The notes under the pieces are model-generated. The model was not told the DNA's origin. It worked only from the letters and a program-made list of their open reading frames with translations, and made no database searches. From Puniceicoccaceae bacterium (GTDB taxonomy: Bacteria; Verrucomicrobiota; Verrucomicrobiia; Opitutales; Coraliomargaritaceae): a stretch of DNA of 12,731 nucleotides. The position numbers and the translations under genes were made by a program. Of this stretch, positions 7,887-12,731 are shown in pieces (positions within the stretch are counted from its first letter, which is position 1; every line of letters starts with the position of its first letter). The DNA lies in contig PWZW01000161.1 in the NCBI GenBank assembly GCA_003567255.1, forward strand, positions 1 to 12,731, read 5' to 3'.

Positions 7887-9023
7887 ATGCGGATCGCACT
7901 AGTCACCGAAACCTTTCCCCCGGAGGTCAATGGCGTGGCTATGACCAACGAGCGATTGCTGCAGGGTTTAGTAGAGCGAGGTCATGAACTTCTGCTAATC
8001 AAACCCAAAAATCCACTCGATGCGTTGAATCATCAACCCCAGTCCTTTGCCCTGACGACGGTGCCGGGGATTCCTGTCCCCCGCTACCCCGGCCTGCGTA
8101 TGGGTTGGCCCCTGTTCGGCGCCTTGAAGCGACGATTGCGTGCGTTTGAACCAGACGTGGTTCACATTGCAACAGAGGGTCCTTTGGGCTTGTTTGCGCT
8201 GCGTGCTGCGCGATCCTTCGGGTGTGCGGTGACTTCCACGTTCCACACCAACTTTCAGGATTATTGCAAGGACTACGGGGCTGGTTTTTTATCGCAAACA
8301 ACCCTCGCCTACCTCCGCTGGTTCCATAATCAATGCGCCCTGACCACGGTGCCGGATGCTACGTTGATCCATCGCTTGTCCGCTGCCGGTTTTGAGCGAC
8401 TGGAGCTTCTCAAAAGAGGTGCCGACACCAAGCTTTTTTCGCCCGAACGACGCGACCCCTCACTCAGAAACAACTGGGGAGTGCCTTCGGATCAACCAAT
8501 CTGTTTGTATGTCGGTCGCGTTGCCGCAGAAAAAGACATACCCTTGTCCATTAAGGCATGGAGGGCTTTCAAAACAAAATGTTCGGATTCCAAGATGGTG
8601 GTGGTTGGGGATGGTCCCGAACTCAGGCGCCTGAAGAGGGCGCATCCGGATGTGCACTTCACTGGCATGAAGTACGGCGAAGATCTGGCCGCTCACTATG
8701 CCTCCGCGGACTTATTCTTTTTTGCCAGCACCAGCGAGACCTTTGGCAATGTTATCTTGGAGGCTATGGCGAGTGGTTTAGCCGTGGTTACTTATGATTA
8801 TGCCGCTGGCAGGCAGTTTATTGAGAACAATAGCAATGGCATTCTTGTCGAAGTGGGAAAAGACGAAGCTTTCTGCAACGCTGCGACCGATTTAGCTACG
8901 CGGGTAAAGCACCTGACGCCTATGCGCACGGCGGCTCGAAGCACGGCGATGGCGCATCCTTGGTCGGAAATTATTGATCATTTTGAGGGGCTTATCCTTG
9001 CCGCTGCGGGGGGTAAAAAATAA
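7887..9023 (+). CDS. Glycosyltransferase family 4 (GT-B fold), mannosyltransferase/SqdX-like
   Basis: The 378-residue retaining glycosyltransferase of the GT-B fold probably adds a sugar from an NDP-sugar to a lipid or envelope glycan at the cytoplasmic membrane. The N-terminal acceptor domain begins MRIALVTETFPPEVNGVA and includes FHTNF (119-123). The C-terminal donor-binding domain shows YVGRVAAEKDI (208-218), VVGDGPE (239-245) and the EX7E signature E284-TFGNVIL-E292 followed by AMASG. These resemble the bacterial alpha-mannosyltransferase and sulfoquinovosyl transferase (SqdX/MgtA-like) branch; the actual sugar and acceptor cannot be read from the sequence. I chose the ATG at 7887 over an in-frame TTG at 7851 because family members start at the first Rossmann strand and a candidate -10 box covers the TTG. 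No Shine-Dalgarno sequence is visible. Leucine is often coded by TTG here, unlike in the helicase gene. An exported TPR protein gene follows 37 bases downstream and is probably co-transcribed. Confidence 0.88.
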   Translation: MRIALVTETFPPEVNGVAMTNERLLQGLVERGHELLLIKPKNPLDALNHQPQSFALTTVPGIPVPRYPGLRMGWPLFGALKRRLRAFEPDVVHIATEGPLGLFALRAARSFGCAVTSTFHTNFQDYCKDYGAGFLSQTTLAYLRWFHNQCALTTVPDATLIHRLSAAGFERLELLKRGADTKLFSPERRDPSLRNNWGVPSDQPICLYVGRVAAEKDIPLSIKAWRAFKTKCSDSKMVVVGDGPELRRLKRAHPDVHFTGMKYGEDLAAHYASADLFFFASTSETFGNVILEAMASGLAVVTYDYAAGRQFIENNSNGILVEVGKDEAFCNAATDLATRVKHLTPMRTAARSTAMAHPWSEIIDHFEGLILAAAGGKK

Positions 9024-9060
9024 GCTTTTGCCTCGCATTTTCTGGTGTATCCGACAGGGT

Positions 9061-9948
9061 ATGGGCATGGTGCGCTTTCCAAGGCTGAAATTATCAATCA
9101 TCAAAACCCTCTTTTGCGTCTTTTTGGTAAGTAGTTCTGCGTTGGCTTTGGTTAAAGCGAATGCTGACATGAGCGAACGTTTGGATGCAGCCTATCGGCT
9201 GATTGACCAAGGAGCGACTGAAGAAGCTTTAGCGCTCTTTTCAGCGGCGTTTGAAGCGGATGAAACTTCTTTGCCTGCGCTGATGGGAATGGGCGAAATA
9301 TGGTTCACTGCGGGCGACTTCAAACAGGCTTTTAAGGTCTACGATATGGTGGTACAGGCTCATCCAAACCAAATAGTTGCCTGGAATCGAAGAGGAATCT
9401 CTGCGCTAAACCTTGAGAAGTACGGTGTCGCGTTGGAGTCCCTGAGCCGAGCCGTCCAAGATCAACCGATGAATGGATTTTTTTACGAATCGCTGGCTTG
9501 GGCTCATTTTTGTGTGGGAGACATGGAGTCAGCCGTCAAGGAAGCCCGCACATCGGCCCTGATGTATCAGCGAGAAGGCAAGTTCAGCCTTTATCCCCTG
9601 CTGATTAGCTATTTTGGCTACGTCACGTTGGATGATAAGCCTCGGGCAGTCACCTCTCTTAATTTCGCCAGAAGAAGCGCGCGGGAAGCTATGTGGCCCT
9701 TTCCGGTGTTGGAATTTTTAGAAGGCCGACTTACTGGAAATGATTTATTAGCGAGCGTATCCAACAAACAAGAAGAGACGGAAGCTCGCGTTTATCTGGG
9801 GATGCAACTGAAGCAAGAGGGGCGTTCGGAGGCAGCCAAGCTTCAGCTTGATTGGGTAGCTCGCCATGGGGATAGGGGCGTCTTTGAATACACCCTTGCG
9901 CGGTCAATCAACGCGCGCTTCCACGAGAAAAAAATGGGAAGCCTGTGA
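9061..9948 (+). CDS. Exported tetratricopeptide-repeat protein
   Basis: The 295-residue protein has a Sec signal peptide: a basic start (RFPRLK), a hydrophobic core (TLFCVFLVSSSALAL, residues 16-30) and a likely cleavage after ANA (residue 35). Mature residues from about 38 form helical pairs typical of TPRs, at about 40-70, 72-103 (ALMGMGEIWFTAGDFKQAFKVYDMVV), 105-136 and 139-170, with further helices to the C-terminus. There is no catalytic motif; such proteins are protein-interaction scaffolds, here in the periplasm or at the outer membrane. The frame is open back into the glycosyltransferase gene, but the ATG at 9061 (or 9067) begins a proper signal peptide. A weak AGGG sits 9-12 bases before the 9067 ATG. 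It shares G-ending codon use with the glycosyltransferase upstream. Its stop is 1 base from the stop of the convergent gene. The specific function is unknown. Confidence 0.8.
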   Translation: MGMVRFPRLKLSIIKTLFCVFLVSSSALALVKANADMSERLDAAYRLIDQGATEEALALFSAAFEADETSLPALMGMGEIWFTAGDFKQAFKVYDMVVQAHPNQIVAWNRRGISALNLEKYGVALESLSRAVQDQPMNGFFYESLAWAHFCVGDMESAVKEARTSALMYQREGKFSLYPLLISYFGYVTLDDKPRAVTSLNFARRSAREAMWPFPVLEFLEGRLTGNDLLASVSNKQEETEARVYLGMQLKQEGRSEAAKLQLDWVARHGDRGVFEYTLARSINARFHEKKMGSL

Positions 9949-9949
9949 C

Positions 9950-10636
9950 TTAGGAGTATGGCTTGGGTTTATCACCCACATAGATCACATAAGCAGCCCG
10001 TTTTGCATTAGCGTAAAGCTTTGCAGGCAGCCCTTGGGCCTCGAAACCGACGGAACGCAAGCGTCCTTCAAAGGAGGGTTCTGGACTCGCCGACCAAATA
10101 GCCAAGCGTCCACCGGGCTTTAACTTATTGGCCATGGTTAATAAACCCCGGTGTCCATAAAGGCGCCGGTTTCCGGAACCACCAATCGGCGTCGGCCCGT
10201 TGTCAACGTCCATCAAAATCGCATCGTAATAGTTCGCTGGCGCCTTGAGTATCCGGGTAAAGACATCGCCCAAAACAACCGAAACTCTGGAGTCTTCCAA
10301 AAGCCTACCGTTCAAGTTTTTCATGTATGAACGGTTCCACTCGACAACCTCTTCCATAAGTTCCCCCACCTCAATATTCGTCTGGGGGCCGGCATGGTCC
10401 AAAACTGCCTTGAGGGTAAACCCGAGACCCATGCCGCCGATAAGCACGCGGCTGGGTTTGTCTTTTTCAATCAGGTTTTTTGCAAGGTCCCCGAGCATGA
10501 GTTCGGAATAGCTCGTTGAGGAGTGCATGAGGTCTTGGCCATCGAGACGGATGCAGTAAGTTCCGTCATGTTCGTGCAGGGAAAGTTTTTCCCCGGAAGG
10601 CGTCCGGGTTTCCGCTAGATTGTGATAAGGCTTCAT
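9950..10636 (-). CDS. Spermidine-synthase-like SAM-fold protein
   Basis: The 228-residue protein has the Rossmann methyltransferase fold of the polyamine aminopropyltransferase (spermidine synthase) superfamily. Visible motifs are the nucleotide-binding loop VLIGGMGLGFT (64-74), the acidic strand end IEVGELMEEVVEWNR (88-102), VVLGDVF (120-126), YDAILMDVDNGP (137-148, carrying the family's acidic catalytic-loop position) and LKPGGRLAIWSA (172-183). The short N-terminal region (LMHSSTSYSELMLGD) replaces the full beta domain of true spermidine synthases. Substrate and reaction are therefore uncertain: it may transfer an aminopropyl or methyl group. It is cytoplasmic, with no signal peptide. It lies 23 bases downstream of the EVE-domain gene and is probably the last gene of the sufT-EVE operon. 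No Shine-Dalgarno sequence precedes the ATG. It ends convergently against the TPR gene with a 1-base gap. Confidence 0.85.
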   Translation of the reverse strand: MKPYHNLAETRTPSGEKLSLHEHDGTYCIRLDGQDLMHSSTSYSELMLGDLAKNLIEKDKPSRVLIGGMGLGFTLKAVLDHAGPQTNIEVGELMEEVVEWNRSYMKNLNGRLLEDSRVSVVLGDVFTRILKAPANYYDAILMDVDNGPTPIGGSGNRRLYGHRGLLTMANKLKPGGRLAIWSASPEPSFEGRLRSVGFEAQGLPAKLYANAKRAAYVIYVGDKPKPYS

Positions 10637-10659
10637 AATTCAAAGAGTCGCGCGGCCCT

Positions 10660-11136
10660 TCACTTACCCCACCCACCCGCTTGCGCGATCGCCTGGAATT
10701 CTGACTTACTGACTGGAGTAATTGACAATCGATTTCCCTTTTGGAGAACCCGCATATCTTTAAGCTCTGGCATTTCCTTCATTTCCTGAAGGCTGACCAT
10801 GCGTTCAAAAGTTCCGACATATGCAACATCGACGAGAATCCATCGAGGCTTGTCCTGAGAGCTCTTGGGGTCGAAATAATTGGAGTTTTCATCGAATTGC
10901 GTAGGATCCGGGTAAGGCTGGCTGGCGACTTGGGCGATACCCACAATCCCGGGAGGATTGCAGTTTGAATGGTAAAAAAGCACTTGATCCCCAAGCTGCA
11001 TGGTATCCCGCATCATATTTCTGGCTTGATAATTTCGAACGCCATCCCAGGGCTCCCGTTGTTTAGGTCGCTCGCTCAAGTCTTTAATCGAAAAGACGTC
11101 CGGCTCGGACTTCATTAACCAAAATTGTTCAGCCAT
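10660..11136 (-). CDS. EVE-domain (PUA-like) protein, THYN1 family
   Basis: The 158-residue protein is a single EVE domain, matching the usual size of the bacterial homologues of thymocyte nuclear protein 1. Typical blocks are FWLMKSEPDVFSI (5-17), WDGVRNYQARN (30-40), MQLGDQVLFYHSNCNPPGIVGIAQV (46-70) and YPDPTQFDENSNYFD, where family members usually read PDPTQFD. EVE domains are a branch of the PUA superfamily and are thought to bind modified nucleotides in DNA or RNA; the ligand in bacteria is mostly unknown. The protein is cytoplasmic. It is placed between sufT (82 bases upstream) and a SAM-fold enzyme (23 bases downstream). Stand-alone EVE proteins are common housekeeping-type genes, so defence is not implied. 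The start ATG follows an AT-rich stretch without Shine-Dalgarno sequence. Confidence 0.9.
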   Translation of the reverse strand: MAEQFWLMKSEPDVFSIKDLSERPKQREPWDGVRNYQARNMMRDTMQLGDQVLFYHSNCNPPGIVGIAQVASQPYPDPTQFDENSNYFDPKSSQDKPRWILVDVAYVGTFERMVSLQEMKEMPELKDMRVLQKGNRLSITPVSKSEFQAIAQAGGWGK

Positions 11137-11168
11137 GGTATAAAATGGAAATAATTAACAAACGAATC

Positions 11169-11204
11169 TCCCGGTGCTTGGACGGCTAAGCACATCTACC
11201 GGGA
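11169..11204 (-). other. Imperfect hairpin between sufT and the EVE gene
   Basis: TCCCGGT (11169-11175) pairs with ACCGGGA (11198-11204), and an inner GCTT/AAGC can pair with a bulge. In the minus direction it is followed by GATTCGTTTGTTAATTATTT, T-rich but not a clean U-tract. It could be an attenuating terminator after sufT or an RNA-processing structure within the operon. Confidence 0.35.
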
Positions 11205-11218
11205 ACAGAGCAACGGAC

Positions 11219-11800
11219 TTAAGACAAGCCAAGTTTTTCGCGGCCGGCATCTGAAATCATATGAGGGGTCCAGGCTGGTTCCCAAACAATATCCACTTTT
11301 GCCTCAGCAACTTGCGGAAGTGCCTCGATCCGTCCTTTAGCGTCCTCTGCAATAACAGGCCCCATACCACAGCCCTGAGCCGTTAGCGTCATTTTAACTC
11401 CGACGGCTTGTTTGCCCTCTTCCTCCGCCGCGCTGATTGAGAGGTCATAAATAAGCCCGAGATCGACAATGTTAACCGGAATTTCGGGGTCGAAACAGCC
11501 CCGGAGGGCTTCCCAAACCATTTCCTCTGACAAAGGACCCTCACTTGCGTGAGAAACTGCGCTGCTGTCTGAGGCGTTCAGCTGTTCAGCCACATCGTCA
11601 CCCAATGCATCAAAATGCTCAGCGGTGACACGGAAAAGGCCCCTATCGGTTCTGAGCGTTACGGTACCTCCAAGCGCCTGAGATATGTAGGCACGCGTTC
11701 CTTGGCTAAGTGTGGTGGGATCTCCCGCCGGAATGATCGTGACAGGAATATCTCTCGAAAGAATGAGTTCATCTGAAGACTGCATGTAAGCAACCTTCAT
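11219..11800 (-). CDS. sufT: Fe-S cluster assembly protein SufT (MIP18/DUF59 family)
   Basis: SufT helps mature or deliver iron-sulfur clusters in the cytoplasm as an accessory to the SUF system. The 193-residue product has both parts of the SufT type. The N-terminal region is ILSRDIPVTIIPAG (13-26) followed by the LSQGTRAYISQALGGTVTL segment (31-49) and GLFRV (54-58). The C-terminal MIP18-like domain shows LRGCFDPEIPVNIVDLGLIYDL (99-120), MTLTAQGCGMGPVIAEDAK (137-155) with the conserved C144, and VDIVWEPAWTPHMIS (169-183). A low-complexity Ser/Ala/Asp linker (about 72-90) joins the two. Translation could also start at the second Met (residue 6, 11785). No other suf gene is in the window, so it stands apart from a suf cluster here. 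It is the first gene of the probable operon sufT-EVE-SAM protein and is divergent from an exported protein gene. Confidence 0.9.
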   Translation of the reverse strand: MKVAYMQSSDELILSRDIPVTIIPAGDPTTLSQGTRAYISQALGGTVTLRTDRGLFRVTAEHFDALGDDVAEQLNASDSSAVSHASEGPLSEEMVWEALRGCFDPEIPVNIVDLGLIYDLSISAAEEEGKQAVGVKMTLTAQGCGMGPVIAEDAKGRIEALPQVAEAKVDIVWEPAWTPHMISDAGREKLGLS

Positions 11801-11843
11801 TGGATTAAGCGGTCTGTCAATTAAGACGCAGTGCGCATTTACC

Positions 11844-11872
11844 TTGGCAGACTACGGACTTTACTGCATTAT
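11844..11872 (+). promoter_or_regulatory. Candidate promoter of the exported helical protein gene
   Basis: TTGGCA (11844-11849, 5 of 6), a 17-base spacer and CATTAT (11867-11872, 4 of 6) lie in the 113-base region between the divergent sufT and 11914 genes. The -35 is identical to that proposed for the glycosyltransferase, and the leader would be about 35 bases. I could not find a convincing promoter for sufT in the same region. Confidence 0.35.
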
Positions 11873-11913
11873 TTGCACTTCAGTTTTACTATTAATTCTC
11901 CCCGTTTGTTCCC

Positions 11914-12731
11914 ATGCACCCTTTAATTTCGCACTTATCAATATGCGCGGCGGCCTTTGTTTTTCTCTCATTAACGCTCTTTGGTGAGAGTTTAAGCGAA
12001 GACGAGCAGGCCCTGCTCGCAAACCGAGCCCAACTCACAGGATTGATGACAGCGGCCGAAAGTGTTGCCTACGCAAGGGCAGAAAGTATGTTGAGAGAGG
12101 GGGAGAGGGATATCCAAAGTGGTAACTTTTTGAACCAATCCGAAGCCACCTTGATGAATCCCAATCGAAATGTGGCGGAGGATCGTCGGCGTGCGGAAGC
12201 GCTCATCTCCGACGGCAAAGCAAAGGTTACCGAGGGCCAGAATAGAATCCTTTCAATTTTAAAAGCAGTCCAAGAACGCAACGAAAGCGAAGTGCGTGCG
12301 CTTACCAAGGAGAGGCGGTTGGAAATACCCGAGGTAGCGCTTGAAGCATTTTTAGACGCTCAACTCGGGGCATTGGCAGAGCGCATCCAAAGCGCAGGTA
12401 TCGATCAGATCTATTTTAATACGGCGGTAGTCCACCACGGGGGCGAAGCATTCGCGCACATGGGATTGCGGGACCGCCTACACGAAGCATTCAAACTCCA
12501 CAACGAGGAACACCTGGATGTGCAAAGCATCGCGCGCGTTGAACTAGACCTTGATTACAGCGATAACGGCATTCACCCGAGGCTCCACATTGACGGACGC
12601 ACCGGGGAGAACGCGGCCTTACTGGCGATCGAACTTTTTGATCGGGGCACTCAAGCACCCATCCTTTCAATCCGCGCGTTTGGGATAGATAGTTGGACTA
12701 CGCTGGCGGAGAGCATCGCGGTACTAAGCGA
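11914..12731 (+). CDS. Exported helix-rich protein of unknown function, 3' end missing
   Basis: An uninterrupted frame of 272 codons runs from the ATG at 11914 off the end of the window. I do not recognise the family. The N-terminus MHPLISHLSICAAAFVFLSLTLFGESLSED looks like a signal peptide or membrane anchor: the hydrophobic core is about residues 8-24, with cleavage possibly near residues 26-29 and no clean AxA site. Residues about 31-150 are rich in Glu, Arg, Ala and Gln with long predicted helices (ANRAQLTGLMTAAESVAYAR, then RRRAEALISDGKAKVTEGQN), suggesting a coiled-coil or helical bundle outside the cytoplasm. From about residue 155 the pattern becomes mixed alpha/beta (QIYFNTAVVHHGG, ARVELDLDYSDNGIHPRLHI). 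The coding frame is supported by its length, the signal sequence and a preceding promoter candidate. No Shine-Dalgarno sequence is visible. Confidence 0.72.
   Translation, partial: MHPLISHLSICAAAFVFLSLTLFGESLSEDEQALLANRAQLTGLMTAAESVAYARAESMLREGERDIQSGNFLNQSEATLMNPNRNVAEDRRRAEALISDGKAKVTEGQNRILSILKAVQERNESEVRALTKERRLEIPEVALEAFLDAQLGALAERIQSAGIDQIYFNTAVVHHGGEAFAHMGLRDRLHEAFKLHNEEHLDVQSIARVELDLDYSDNGIHPRLHIDGRTGENAALLAIELFDRGTQAPILSIRAFGIDSWTTLAESIAVLS

Noticed and set aside
4784..11136. A defence island formed by the helicase, transposase and EVE-domain protein.
   Set aside because: The helicase is a housekeeping UvrD/PcrA-type enzyme in an frr-proB operon, the EVE protein is a common stand-alone type beside sufT, and no nuclease, toxin, restriction enzyme or other defence partner is present.

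Overview
The window is a chromosomal segment, most likely from a member of the Verrucomicrobiota (Opitutae / Puniceicoccales-like). This placement is an inference. It rests on the protein style, on an almost complete lack of Shine-Dalgarno sequences before the genes, and on a very large PPi-PEPCK-like enzyme next to housekeeping genes. No rRNA, tRNA, CRISPR array, prophage or plasmid function was seen. Coding density is high, and no gene-free stretch exceeds about 225 bases.

Layout. Positions 2-2818 (+) hold the 3' part of a very large enzyme gene, which I think is PPi-type phosphoenolpyruvate carboxykinase. It ends at a strong hairpin terminator (2849-2886) that also looks like a REP-type palindrome. 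A housekeeping operon follows on +: frr (ribosome recycling factor, 3042-3599), proB (glutamate 5-kinase with PUA domain, 3650-4780) and a UvrD/PcrA-type helicase (4784-6775, only 3 bases after proB). Convergent to it, 15 bases away, is a REP-associated (Y1/HUH) transposase gene, 6791-7768 (-). The transposase and a family-4 glycosyltransferase (7887-9023, +) diverge from a short intergenic region. That region contains a candidate promoter in each direction with a 15-base palindrome centred between the two -35 boxes. The glycosyltransferase is followed by an exported TPR protein (9061-9948, +).

On the minus strand, reading from right to left, is a probable operon: sufT (Fe-S assembly, 11219-11800), an EVE-domain protein (10660-11136) and a spermidine-synthase-like methyltransferase-fold protein (9950-10636). 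Its last gene ends 1 base from the stop of the TPR gene. Divergent from sufT is an exported, helix-rich protein of unknown function (11914 to the window end, incomplete).

How the genes work together. The left half is core metabolism and information processing: the PEP/oxaloacetate node, translation recycling, proline synthesis and DNA repair. The right half is cell envelope (glycosyltransferase, exported TPR protein, exported helical protein) plus Fe-S maturation. I see no convincing new multi-gene system. The most unusual items are the probable PPi-PEPCK, the terminator/REP palindrome that shares the window with a RAYT transposase, the symmetrical palindrome between the divergent promoters, and a clear change in leucine codon use in the glycosyltransferase-TPR pair.
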